A DNA stretch of 64,000 nucleotides from an uncultured bacterium. GTDB lineage: Bacteria; Bacteroidota; Bacteroidia; Chitinophagales; CAIODY01. Of the stretch, positions 50,754 through 60,046 are shown piece after piece (position 1 is the first letter of the stretch; every line of letters begins with the position of its first letter). The stretch lies in assembly GCA_903857255.1 (NCBI GenBank), contig CAIODY010000047.1:1-64000 (forward strand). The letters run 5' to 3'. Made by a program: the position numbers and the translations under genes. The notes under the pieces are model-generated. The model was not told the origin of the DNA and made no database searches. It was given only the letters and a program-made list of their open reading frames with translations.

Positions 50754-51461
50754 TTGTCTTCCAAAACACTCATCATCATTCCCACTTACAACGAAAAAGA
50801 AAACGTTGAAAGCATCATCAACACTACATTAGCGTTGGATTCGGATTTTCATGTGTTGATTGTAGATGATGGTTCGCCCGATGGCACAGCTGCCATTGTG
50901 AAGCAAATGCAACAACAAAATAATCGCCTTTTTTTATTGGAACGAAATGGTAAACAAGGCTTGGGAACGGCTTACATAGCAGGTTTCAAGTGGGGTTTGC
51001 AAAATGGATTTGATTTGTTGTGTGAAATGGATGCCGATTTTTCACATCCGCCACAAAAATTAGTAGAGCTGAAAAAATGTTGCTTAGATGGTGCTGATAT
51101 TGCGGTTGGAAGCAGATATGTGAAAGGTGGAAAATTAGAAAACTGGAGTACCGATAGAGTGTTGTTGAGCAAAGGCGCATCTATTTATGTGCGCTTGATT
51201 ACTGGCATTCCCATTCGTGATACCACTGCTGGATTTATTTGTTACAAACGAAAAGTTTTGGAAACCATTAATTTGGATGACATTCATTTCATTGGTTATG
51301 CTTTCCAAATCGAAATGAAATACAAAGCTTGGAAAGCAGGATTTAAGCTGGCTGAAGTGCCTATCACTTTTAAAGACCGAGAAAAAGGCAACTCGAAAAT
51401 GAGCACTGCAATTTTTAATGAAGCATTTTCAGGCGTTTGGAAAATGCGATTTGGAAAATAA
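50754..51461 (+). CDS. Polyprenol-phosphate mannosyltransferase-like GT2 (dolichol-P-Man synthase type)
   Basis: 235 residues. LIIIPTYNEKENVESIIN at the start, VLIVDDGSPDGTAAIVK (nucleotide-sugar binding), EMDADFSHPPQ (DxD), RDTTAGFICYKRKVLETI and FKDREKGNSKMS are hallmarks of Dpm1-like GT-A enzymes. It transfers a sugar from a nucleotide donor to polyprenyl phosphate at the inner membrane; it lacks C-terminal membrane helices. The start is a TTG at 50754, since no ATG precedes PTYN. Closely followed (24 nt) by a GT9 gene. Confidence 0.9.
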   Translation: MSSKTLIIIPTYNEKENVESIINTTLALDSDFHVLIVDDGSPDGTAAIVKQMQQQNNRLFLLERNGKQGLGTAYIAGFKWGLQNGFDLLCEMDADFSHPPQKLVELKKCCLDGADIAVGSRYVKGGKLENWSTDRVLLSKGASIYVRLITGIPIRDTTAGFICYKRKVLETINLDDIHFIGYAFQIEMKYKAWKAGFKLAEVPITFKDREKGNSKMSTAIFNEAFSGVWKMRFGK

Positions 51462-51485
51462 ATTTCCTACCTTCATTTTTTGAAA

Positions 51486-52451
51486 ATGAAAATTCTGATT
51501 CTTCGTTTTTCTTCCATCGGCGATATTGTTTTAACAACACCAGTGGTGCGCTGTTTGAAACAACAATTGAATGGTTGTGAAATTCATTATGCCACCAAAA
51601 GCCGCTTTGCAAGCCTGTTGCAAGACAATCCTTACATAGATAAAGTTCATTTGCTCGAAAATTCATTACCCGATTTAATCAAAGAATTGCGACAAGAAAA
51701 TTTTGATTTCGTTATTGATTTGCATCACAATTTGCGCACATTTTTTATCAAAAAATTGGTGAACGGAAAATCATTTTCTTTCAACAAAATTAATTTCGAA
51801 AAATGGTTGATGGTCAATTTTAAAATCAATCATTTGCCCAGCGAACATATTGTTGACCGATATTTAAAAACGGTTGAAACACTTGGTGTAAAAGGCGATA
51901 GGAGAGAACTCGATTTTTTTTTGAATGAAGAAGAAGCTGCTTTTGGAAAAGTTTTTTCGACAAAAAATAATTACATCGCATTTGCCATTGGTGGGCAATT
52001 CAACACCAAAAAAATGCCGCCCGAAAGAATTGTAGAACTGATAAATTCGTTGCGAAAAAATGTGGTGTTGTTGGGTGGAAAAGAAGATGAAGCCGCAGCC
52101 AATTTTATTGCATCAAAAACAAAATTGGTGGGAAATTTTTGTGGTAAAATTTCTATTCATCAATCGGCAGCAATAATTAAATATGCTGATGCAGTTATCA
52201 CCCACGATACAGGCATGATGCACATTGCAGCCGCTTTTCAAAAAAAGATTGTAACTATTTGGGGCAATACCATTCCGCAATTTGGTATGCAACCTTATTT
52301 GCAAAATGATTTGTTTTTTAATGCTGAAGTGGATGATTTAAAATGTCGCCCCTGTTCAAAAATTGGTTTTGATGCTTGCCCTAAAAAACATTTCAATTGC
52401 ATGAATTTGCAAAACATTAATTCCATCAAATTAGCTATGGATAAGTTGTGA
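51486..52451 (+). CDS. Glycosyltransferase family 9 (heptosyltransferase-like)
   Basis: 321 residues. MKILILRFSSIGDIVLTTPVV is the family start; ITHDTGMMHIAAAFQKKIVTIWG with GNTIPQFGM is the donor-binding region. The rest fits a GT-B fold. It adds heptose or a related sugar to the LPS core in the cytoplasm. The ATG at 51486 is used; a TTG two codons earlier is possible. Co-directional with the GT2 gene, which suggests a shared envelope-glycan role. Confidence 0.87.
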   Translation: MKILILRFSSIGDIVLTTPVVRCLKQQLNGCEIHYATKSRFASLLQDNPYIDKVHLLENSLPDLIKELRQENFDFVIDLHHNLRTFFIKKLVNGKSFSFNKINFEKWLMVNFKINHLPSEHIVDRYLKTVETLGVKGDRRELDFFLNEEEAAFGKVFSTKNNYIAFAIGGQFNTKKMPPERIVELINSLRKNVVLLGGKEDEAAANFIASKTKLVGNFCGKISIHQSAAIIKYADAVITHDTGMMHIAAAFQKKIVTIWGNTIPQFGMQPYLQNDLFFNAEVDDLKCRPCSKIGFDACPKKHFNCMNLQNINSIKLAMDKL

Positions 52452-52533
52452 GAAAATAGCGTTGTAAAAATTTCTTCAACTACGAGTTTTTCCGTATCAT
52501 TGCTTCAACTTTAAAGTAACTTATTTTCCATTG

Positions 52534-54405
52534 ATGAAAACAACATTTTTTTTTCGGCTGATTTTGCGGAGCTTTTTTGTTTCGCTCTTTCTTTTTTTTC
52601 TTGTTGGGCTGGGTCAGTCTTTTGCTCAATGCCCACCAAATATTGATTTTGAAAATGGCGATTTAACTGGTTGGGAAACTTTGATAAGTGGTGATGCAGC
52701 ATGTGTGTCTGGCAATCCTGGTACATCTATTTCAGGTTCATGTTCTTTACCACCAAGTTCAACCAATATTTTATCCTCTTTAACTGCTTGTCTTTCACTA
52801 GGAATGAATACACAAATTCAAACAAATACTCGAGTTGTTGTTGTCCCTAATCCGAATGTTCCAGCTATTGATCCTTATAGCGGTTTACCAGTTGTGTGTC
52901 CAACTATGTTGAATGCTAATAATTTTTCTTTAAAACTTGGGAATGAAGAGGTAAATGATAGTGCAGAAAGTGTTAGGATTCAGTTTGTAGTAACTAATAG
53001 AATTTCTTTAACTTATAGGTATGCAGCTGTAATGAGTAATCCTCAAACTGGACATGATTTTTGTACACAACCAAGATTAGAATTTAATATCTATGATTTG
53101 GGACCTGTTGGAAATCCTTATCCTAACAAAATCAAGGATACTTGTTCTTCTATTTTTATTCCAACACCTGACGCTAATAATCTTCCTGCTGGTTGGTTTG
53201 CAAGTCCAGTTCTTTTTGCTGGCGACCCAGTTAGTTGTTCTAATTGGATTCCACTTACTATCAATTTAGTGAGTCTTTTGAACCATAATATTGAAATAGA
53301 ATTTACCACCGGCGACTGCTCTTTAGGAGGTCATTTTGGTTATGCTTACATTGATATCGAATGTAATAAGTTTGAAATTATTACCAAATATTGTCCAGGT
53401 GATACATCAGCAACTTTATATGCACCAAAGGGATTTGCAAATTATATTTGGGATACGCTAAACACAGGTGCACCTGCTATTGCTGTAGGGCAAGATTCTA
53501 TTTATATTTCGCATCCACATGATAGCTTGATTTATCGAGTTACTATATTTCCAAGTACATCAAATTGTGCAGTTGATATTTATGATACTTTAAGACCAGT
53601 CCCCAAGCCAACTGCTGATTTTCTACTAAATCCAATTCCAGGTTGTGTCGGTTATCCAGTTAATTTTATTGACACTAGTAAATCAAATTATAAATGGTCA
53701 ACTGTGAATCACTGGAATTGGGTATTTGGCGATAAAGGAACTGGTTTATTAGATTCGAGTCATTTAAGATTTCCATCGCATACTTATAACAAACCCGGTA
53801 CTTATTATACTTTGCTTACTGTCAAAACAGATTTTCAATGTCTATCTGATTTGAAAATCAAACCTATTGTGGTAGAGCAGCCGAATATTATTTTGTTAGA
53901 TTCGGTACATCCATGTTATAATAGTGCTTATCATTTAGGCTTCTTTTCTAACGATACTATTGTTGGTGCACATTGGTATTTGAAAAATAATATTGGAAAT
54001 TTGTCATGCAATGATTGTTTCGACCCATTATACACCACTGGGCAAAACAATATGGTGTATGTGTTTTACACCGATAAGCATGGTTGTACCAATACCGATT
54101 CGATAAAAATAGATTTGGTTGATTGCCCCGAATTAGTTGTTCCTTCTGCCTTTAGTCCAAATGCTGATGGAGCAAATGATTACTTCTTTATTTTGAATCG
54201 AAAATTTGTTACGCTAAATAAATTTGAAGTGTATAATCGTTGGGGCGAAATGTTGTATTCCACCACTGATTTGTTGGCAAAAGGTTGGGATGGAACTTAT
54301 AAAGGAAAGCCGCAACCTCAAGATGTGTATGTGTTTCAAGTGGTGGCAACTGATGTGAATGGAAATGTGAAAACATTGAAAGGAAATGTAACTTTGTTAA
54401 GATAA
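52534..54405 (+). CDS. T9SS CHU_C adhesin-like protein 1 (N-terminal shared module, PKD)
   Basis: 623 residues. Signal peptide ends GQSFA; mature start QCPPNIDFENGDLTGW. The first 260 residues form a module shared with the next two large proteins (CPxNIxFExGxLxxW, YSGLPVVCP, FSLKLGNEE, GDCSLGGHFGYAYIDIEC, KYCPGD). A PKD-like domain follows (about 375-460; WNWVFGDKG). The end is a CHU_C gliding-motility tail (VPSAFSPNADGANDYFF, YNRWGEMLYST, GNVTLLR). Surface-exposed via T9SS; probably adhesion or matrix. First of three tandem paralogues; two small secreted genes separate it from the second. Confidence 0.85.
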   Translation: MKTTFFFRLILRSFFVSLFLFFLVGLGQSFAQCPPNIDFENGDLTGWETLISGDAACVSGNPGTSISGSCSLPPSSTNILSSLTACLSLGMNTQIQTNTRVVVVPNPNVPAIDPYSGLPVVCPTMLNANNFSLKLGNEEVNDSAESVRIQFVVTNRISLTYRYAAVMSNPQTGHDFCTQPRLEFNIYDLGPVGNPYPNKIKDTCSSIFIPTPDANNLPAGWFASPVLFAGDPVSCSNWIPLTINLVSLLNHNIEIEFTTGDCSLGGHFGYAYIDIECNKFEIITKYCPGDTSATLYAPKGFANYIWDTLNTGAPAIAVGQDSIYISHPHDSLIYRVTIFPSTSNCAVDIYDTLRPVPKPTADFLLNPIPGCVGYPVNFIDTSKSNYKWSTVNHWNWVFGDKGTGLLDSSHLRFPSHTYNKPGTYYTLLTVKTDFQCLSDLKIKPIVVEQPNIILLDSVHPCYNSAYHLGFFSNDTIVGAHWYLKNNIGNLSCNDCFDPLYTTGQNNMVYVFYTDKHGCTNTDSIKIDLVDCPELVVPSAFSPNADGANDYFFILNRKFVTLNKFEVYNRWGEMLYSTTDLLAKGWDGTYKGKPQPQDVYVFQVVATDVNGNVKTLKGNVTLLR

Positions 54406-54459
54406 AAGTGGGTGCGTAGAATTTGCAAAAATTGTACTTTCTTTTTACTGAAATAGAGT

Positions 54460-54467
54460 TAATTTTG
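54460..54467 (+). promoter_or_regulatory. Candidate -7 box for the small secreted pair
   Basis: TAATTTTG fits TAnnTTTG, with TTTC at 54438-54441 near the -33 position. It lies 48 nt before the first ATG. Confidence 0.45.
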
Positions 54468-54514
54468 TGTTATCAAGTTTTAAAATCAATAATCAAAAAA
54501 TAAATATTTTAATC

Positions 54515-54871
54515 ATGAAAAAAATAATCGTTTTCGTTTTGTTATTAATGCCTTTGGCGTTTGTAGTTAATGCTCAAAAAAGTAGCACAAAAAAAATGCA
54601 GGTGATTGACCGTTCTTATAATCCGGTTCGCCATTGGCGTATTTATGTGTTTGAAACAGTTGACCAACAACCGATGGACATTACAAAACTGAAAGCAAGT
54701 TTGTTAGCTACAAAAGGTGTACAACGTGTTGACCCAAGTGCAGAAACTATGTCGAAAAGAATTTTGATTTATGCCGATGAAAAAATGATGTTGAGCAAAA
54801 GTGTTGAATTGAAAAACGCTTTTACTAATGCAGGTGTTGAATTGAGTAATATTCCAGTAGAAACTAAATAA
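54515..54871 (+). CDS. Small secreted protein, paralogue 1 (unknown family)
   Basis: 118 residues from the ATG at 54515. Signal peptide (IIVFVLLLMPLAFVVNA, cut before QK). The mature domain of about 97 residues has KKMQVIDRSYNPVRHWRIYVFETVDQQP then LLATKGVQRVDP and a terminal ELSNIPVET. The pattern of two beta-alpha-beta halves is ferredoxin-like (HMA-like), but no metal-binding cysteines occur. The next gene is a paralogue of the same length, 11 nt downstream. I do not recognise the family. Placement between two T9SS adhesin genes suggests a role in the same surface system. Confidence 0.7.
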   Translation: MKKIIVFVLLLMPLAFVVNAQKSSTKKMQVIDRSYNPVRHWRIYVFETVDQQPMDITKLKASLLATKGVQRVDPSAETMSKRILIYADEKMMLSKSVELKNAFTNAGVELSNIPVETK

Positions 54872-54881
54872 TTTAATTACC

Positions 54882-55238
54882 ATGAAAAAAATATTAACAT
54901 TAATTTTCACTTTGTTTTCATTGGGTGTTTTGGCACAGAATCAAAATTTAAAGAAAATAGAAGTTGTTGACCAAAATCATAATACAATTAGGCATACTAG
55001 GCTTTATTCGTTTATGACTGATGATAGGCAGCCAACCAATCTTTCAAAAGTATGGAATGGTTTACATTCTTTAAGTGGCGTTATTAAATTGACTCCAACA
55101 AGCTTAGAAAGCGGTTCATCCTATAGGTTAGCTATTGAGGTTGATGATAAAATTATTTTAAAAAATAGTAAGGAAATAAAGAAAATTTTTGAGGATAACG
55201 GGTTTCAATTGGTTAATATACCTACAGCCGACAATTAG
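54882..55238 (+). CDS. Small secreted protein, paralogue 2 (unknown family)
   Basis: 118 residues. Signal peptide (ILTLIFTLFSLGVLA, cut before QNQN). It aligns with paralogue 1 throughout: LKKIEVVDQNHNTIRHTRLY matches KKMQVIDRSYNPVRHWRIY, DDRQP matches DQQP, and the ends share NIP. About four residues in ten appear identical by eye. No Cys or catalytic motif. Two-gene unit with paralogue 1 (10-nt spacer); the next adhesin gene starts 35 nt later. Confidence 0.7.
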   Translation: MKKILTLIFTLFSLGVLAQNQNLKKIEVVDQNHNTIRHTRLYSFMTDDRQPTNLSKVWNGLHSLSGVIKLTPTSLESGSSYRLAIEVDDKIILKNSKEIKKIFEDNGFQLVNIPTADN

Positions 55239-55273
55239 TTTAATTAAGTAAATACAAACTTTAAATTTTAACA

Positions 55274-58200
55274 ATGAAAAAAATAATTTACATAGTAGCA
55301 TTATTTTTGTGTATAGGAAGTATTGATGTTTTTGCACAATGCCCAACAAATATTGGCTTTGAGACAGGCGACTTAACGGGCTGGGTTTCTGAAATTAGTG
55401 GTACTGGTTGTACAGCTGGTAATCCTGGGACTGGGGCTAATTGTGCCATTCCTCCTAGCCCTGCCAATATAATAACTCCGTTGAATACCTGCAATAGTTT
55501 AGGGCAAAATGCTCAAATATTAACCAACAGTAGAATTCAGGTTTGTTCAGCAACTTCAACTGAATATTCTAATTGGTTGACATTGCATTATTCTGGTACT
55601 GACCCTTGGAGTGGTTTGCCAGTTGTTTGTCCATCGGGTTGCCTTAATAATTATACTTTAAAACTTGGAGACGATGTAGCAAATGATAGTGCCGAAAGTG
55701 TTACTACCAACTTTTTGGTGAGTTCATCTAATTCTTCGTTGATTTATAATTATGCTTCTATTATTTATAATGGAGGTACTTCACATACTTATTGTACGAA
55801 TTCAAGGCTTGAATTAGAGGTTTTTGATTTGGGTACGCCTTCTAATTTATATACCACCCCAATTATACAGAGTTGTGCATCTAACATTTTCCCTTTTCCG
55901 CCTAATACTAATTCTACTAACGTTGTTAATTTACCTGGTTGGCACATGAGTACACAATCTGCTTTATCTGGACAGGTGTTTTATTCTGATTGGTCATCAG
56001 TTGCTGTAAACTTATCAAGTTTGGTAGGTCATGTTATTAAATTGAAATTTTCAACGGGCGATTGTAATTTGAGTGGGCATTGGTCTTATGCTTATATTGA
56101 TATACCCTGTGGTTGTACTCCATTTCATATTTTTACTGGCTATTGTCCTGGTCAGGATACAGCCATATTGCAAGCCCCACAAGGTTTTAATTCTTACCAA
56201 TGGATTAACGGTGGTGTTACACCGCATAAAATTATTGGCTATGGTCAAATTTTACAAGCCCCAACGGATAGTCTTATAAATCCAAATTGTACGCCTTATC
56301 CTTGCCCGGTTCCAATTTATTTGGTTGTTACACCAGTTGGTGGTGTTGTTTGTAACGATACGTTGATTGATACTTTACGTGCAATCCCTCCTCCAACAGC
56401 AGCATTTACTCATCAGCAGAATATTTGTGCCCGAAGTGCAAGTCAGTTTTATGATTCCTCTTTCACACAAGGTTGGGGGCGAATAATACGGTGGGATTGG
56501 GATTTCGGTGATGGTTCTCCACACGACACATCACAAAATCCAACTCACACTTATGTACTAACAGGAACTTATACTGTAACACTCACGGTTTGGTCTTCCT
56601 TATCCTGTGTATCAAGTACTGTTTTGCATCCTATTGTCAATGTAAATATTCCAGCTGTAAATGTTAATGCAGGAGCAGATATTCACATTTGTCAAAATAA
56701 TATTGCACAGTTGAATGGGTCCTATTTCCCCACTTCTCCCTACACCTATCATTGGTATTCGTTGAATGGGCTATCGTATCCCTATAACGGTCTTAATTTT
56801 GATTCTATTTATAACCCAACTGCAAATGTGTTAGTCAATACCTCTTATGTATATGCAATTACAGATACAGTTCATCATTGTGTATTTACAGATACAATGC
56901 AGGTTTTAATAAGCGGTGTTGCTCCAAACATTTTAGTAAATGCGGCAAAGGACACTATATGCCCTAATACGAGTGTGAGATTAAGTGTTGACCCAGCACC
57001 TGTTCAATGCGGTACTACTGTGTTGTATTGTAATGGAACACCAACAAACTCCCAAGTCGGCTCTGGAAATACTAATATTACCCATGACCCTACTCCATTT
57101 AATGGGACCTATTCTGCTGGCAGAATTCAAATGTTATTTTTAGCCAGTGAATTAAGTCCATATTTTAGTGCTGGTGAAATTGATGGGTTGGCATTTAAAA
57201 TTACTTCTAAAAATAGCAATTATCCGTTTTATGACTTTTCTGTTAAAATGGGTTGTTCACAACTTAGTCAGTTTAACTCATCTTCCACATTTGTTACTGG
57301 TTTATCAATGGTTTATAGTACAATGAATTTTGTAACTGTTATTGGAAATAATCCAATCAATTTTCAAAACCATTTTATGTGGGATGGCGTTAGCAATATC
57401 ATTGTAGAAGTTTGTTTTTCGGGGTCGGCATTAAATTCTGATTATGTTTCTCAAACCACTTCTGCGTTTAATTCTGTTATTTATGATTATGCAAATGGGT
57501 CTGGTGTTAATGGTTGTTCAATGACCTCTGGATATTTAGGGATAGGACTTTCGACTACTCGTCCTTCGTTGATATTTAATACTTGTACACCATCTACTAA
57601 TGGGTTTACTTATGCTTGGACACATAATAATACACTTGCTCCACCTACATCTGGTAGCCCAATTGCTTCACCAACAGTTACAACAACCTATATTTGTACT
57701 GTTACCGACCCAATTGGTTGCTTTAATAAAGATTCTATTACAATAGTGGTTGATAATTCTGCTTCTGTTAATTTAGGAAATGATACCACTTTATGCAATG
57801 GAAGTATTTATCAAACTCATCCGATAGTGAGTGGTTATGTACCATATAATTATTCTTGGAGTTCATCACCTGTTGGTTTTAGTTCATCTATACCGAGCCC
57901 TATTTTATCACCAACGGTTACAACTACTTATACACTTAATTTTACGGATAGATTGGGGTGTGTAAAAACTGATAATGTGGTGGTGAATATTAATCAAATG
58001 CCAACATCAACATTTTCGGTTTCGCCAAATCCAGTATGTACTGGTGTTCCAGTTACAATTGTTGATACTGGTGTTTCACCACCAGGCTCTGTTCCTGTTT
58101 GGAATTGGAGTGGAGGGATTTTGCAAACTGGTGGTGGTACAGGCACTTCAACTGTTATTTGGAATACACCAGGTGTGAAAAATATTACGTTAACTGTTTC

Positions 58201-60028
58201 CGCCAATGGCTGTACATCGACCACAACAAGTTATCAATTGACTGTTAATTTATCACCAACATCAACATTTACCGTTTCACCAAATCCAATATGCTCTGGT
58301 TCAAATAATTTGACAACCATCACTTATACTGGAACAACAACTGCCTCTGCTGTATTCCAATGGAATTTTGTTGGTGGAAATACTGCAAGCGGTTTTGGGC
58401 AAGGACCGTTCCAAGAATATTGGAATACTGCTGGATTGAAGAATGTTGGTTTAACTATTACAGATGCAAATTGCAGTTCAACCACTACTGTTCCTGTTAC
58501 AGTTAATCAAACACCTTTGGCAACTTTTGCTGTTGCACCAATTAATACTTGTGCATTGCAAAATGTGCAGGTTACACAAAACTATCCTGCCGGTTCTATT
58601 TTGAATTGGAGTTGGGATGGCGGAACGGCTACACCTGGCAATACCAACCCTGTAAATGAAACCGTTGTGTTTCCGAATCCGGGTGGAACTAAATTTATTA
58701 AATTAACAGTAACTGAAAATGGTTGTACTTCATTGCCCGATTCGGTGGCTGTATTTGTTTCACCTTCGCCAACATCAACCTTTACATTTAATCCAACATC
58801 AGCTTGTTCAGGTTCAAATGTGTTAATAACATACACAGGCAATGGTTCATCAAGCACAGGATATAGTTGGACTGTTTCTGGAAGCACCAATCCTGTTAAC
58901 TTAGTTGGTTCGGGTCCGAATAGTATTTTGTGGCTAACTCAAGGAAATGCAGTATCCACTGAAAATGTAACATTGGTTGCTTCTGATGGGGTTTGTTCAA
59001 CAACTACAACACAATCCATTCAAGTTACACCAATTCCTACTGCTGATTTTACCATCACATCACCAGTTTGTGCTGGCGAAAATGCAACAGTAAATTATAT
59101 CGGAAATAATGCTGTAAGCGGTGCTGTACCAACTTTTAATTGGTCTGGGGGGATTGTAACGAGTGGCAGCGGTTTAGCCCCTTATAAGGTAAAGTGGAAT
59201 ACATCAGGAAGCTATAATGTATCCTTAGTTGTCAATCAAAATGGTTGTTCTTCAACACCATTTACGGCTAATGTAAATGTATTACCTAATCCTCTTGTAA
59301 CAGCTCATCCTGATACGGCAATTTGCCCTGGTAGCGGAGTTGGTATTTGGGCTCAAGGGGCAAATAGTTACGTATGGCAAGCAAATAATTCAACTATGCC
59401 AGCTACTTATGTTTATCCACAACATAACACGGTTTATAGTGTAATAGGCACAGATAATAATGGCTGTCAAGGAGTAGGAACTGTTACTGTCAATATTTTG
59501 AATCCTCCGTTTGTTGATGCTGGAAGGGATACTTGTATTTTACGTGGTGATACTGTAAACATTGGGGTTTCAGGATACATTGCTCCTAATTTCCACTATT
59601 ATTGGACACCTAATTTCAATTTAAGAAATGATTCTGTGCCATTAACTAGTGCAACACCACCTAATACAACACTTTATACTTTACATATAACTGATAATAG
59701 GGGATGCAACAATTTGGATTCGATAGTTGTCTGTATTAATGCTTGTTCCGAAGTTATCATGCCGACAGCCTTTTCGCCGAATGGTGATGGTAAAAATGAA
59801 AGATTGTTCCCAGCCAACAGAAAAGAATTAATTGGCTTGGCTCGATTTGATATTTATAATCGTTGGGGTGTGAAAGTGTTTGGTACTGCTGATTTGAATG
59901 ACAAAGGTTGGGATGGAACTTACAATGGTACGCCTCAAGAATTAGGGGTTTACACTTACTTTATTGAAGCCATTTGTCAGCAAGGCAGTATCGTAAGAAA
60001 ACAAGGAAACGTTACATTACTTAGATAG
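55274..60028 (+). CDS. T9SS CHU_C adhesin-like protein 2 (PKD/Ig-rich, 1584 residues)
   Basis: Signal peptide (IIYIVALFLCIGSIDVFA). The N-terminal 260 residues are the shared CPTNIGFETGDLTGW module. A PKD domain follows (WDWDFGDGSPHDTSQNPTHT, about residues 405-425). A roughly 200-residue beta-sandwich (about 570-780) contains GRIQMLFLASEL and FMWDGVSNIIVEVCF. Then many Ig/PKD-like repeats occur with the phrase SPTSTFTVSPNPxC...TTTY/W.. and TTTTYTL. The CHU_C tail ends the protein (MPTAFSPNGDGKNERLFPA, YNRWGVKVFGT, GNVTLLR). Probably a large surface adhesin exported by T9SS. The body repeats are weakly conserved at DNA level. Confidence 0.85.
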   Translation: MKKIIYIVALFLCIGSIDVFAQCPTNIGFETGDLTGWVSEISGTGCTAGNPGTGANCAIPPSPANIITPLNTCNSLGQNAQILTNSRIQVCSATSTEYSNWLTLHYSGTDPWSGLPVVCPSGCLNNYTLKLGDDVANDSAESVTTNFLVSSSNSSLIYNYASIIYNGGTSHTYCTNSRLELEVFDLGTPSNLYTTPIIQSCASNIFPFPPNTNSTNVVNLPGWHMSTQSALSGQVFYSDWSSVAVNLSSLVGHVIKLKFSTGDCNLSGHWSYAYIDIPCGCTPFHIFTGYCPGQDTAILQAPQGFNSYQWINGGVTPHKIIGYGQILQAPTDSLINPNCTPYPCPVPIYLVVTPVGGVVCNDTLIDTLRAIPPPTAAFTHQQNICARSASQFYDSSFTQGWGRIIRWDWDFGDGSPHDTSQNPTHTYVLTGTYTVTLTVWSSLSCVSSTVLHPIVNVNIPAVNVNAGADIHICQNNIAQLNGSYFPTSPYTYHWYSLNGLSYPYNGLNFDSIYNPTANVLVNTSYVYAITDTVHHCVFTDTMQVLISGVAPNILVNAAKDTICPNTSVRLSVDPAPVQCGTTVLYCNGTPTNSQVGSGNTNITHDPTPFNGTYSAGRIQMLFLASELSPYFSAGEIDGLAFKITSKNSNYPFYDFSVKMGCSQLSQFNSSSTFVTGLSMVYSTMNFVTVIGNNPINFQNHFMWDGVSNIIVEVCFSGSALNSDYVSQTTSAFNSVIYDYANGSGVNGCSMTSGYLGIGLSTTRPSLIFNTCTPSTNGFTYAWTHNNTLAPPTSGSPIASPTVTTTYICTVTDPIGCFNKDSITIVVDNSASVNLGNDTTLCNGSIYQTHPIVSGYVPYNYSWSSSPVGFSSSIPSPILSPTVTTTYTLNFTDRLGCVKTDNVVVNINQMPTSTFSVSPNPVCTGVPVTIVDTGVSPPGSVPVWNWSGGILQTGGGTGTSTVIWNTPGVKNITLTVSANGCTSTTTSYQLTVNLSPTSTFTVSPNPICSGSNNLTTITYTGTTTASAVFQWNFVGGNTASGFGQGPFQEYWNTAGLKNVGLTITDANCSSTTTVPVTVNQTPLATFAVAPINTCALQNVQVTQNYPAGSILNWSWDGGTATPGNTNPVNETVVFPNPGGTKFIKLTVTENGCTSLPDSVAVFVSPSPTSTFTFNPTSACSGSNVLITYTGNGSSSTGYSWTVSGSTNPVNLVGSGPNSILWLTQGNAVSTENVTLVASDGVCSTTTTQSIQVTPIPTADFTITSPVCAGENATVNYIGNNAVSGAVPTFNWSGGIVTSGSGLAPYKVKWNTSGSYNVSLVVNQNGCSSTPFTANVNVLPNPLVTAHPDTAICPGSGVGIWAQGANSYVWQANNSTMPATYVYPQHNTVYSVIGTDNNGCQGVGTVTVNILNPPFVDAGRDTCILRGDTVNIGVSGYIAPNFHYYWTPNFNLRNDSVPLTSATPPNTTLYTLHITDNRGCNNLDSIVVCINACSEVIMPTAFSPNGDGKNERLFPANRKELIGLARFDIYNRWGVKVFGTADLNDKGWDGTYNGTPQELGVYTYFIEAICQQGSIVRKQGNVTLLR

Positions 60029-60046
60029 TTTTAAATTTATTTTATC

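Noticed and set aside
57994-58890. Leftward ORFs inside adhesin 2
   Set aside because: Low-complexity antisense readings of Thr/Ser-rich repeats, with no start context or motif.
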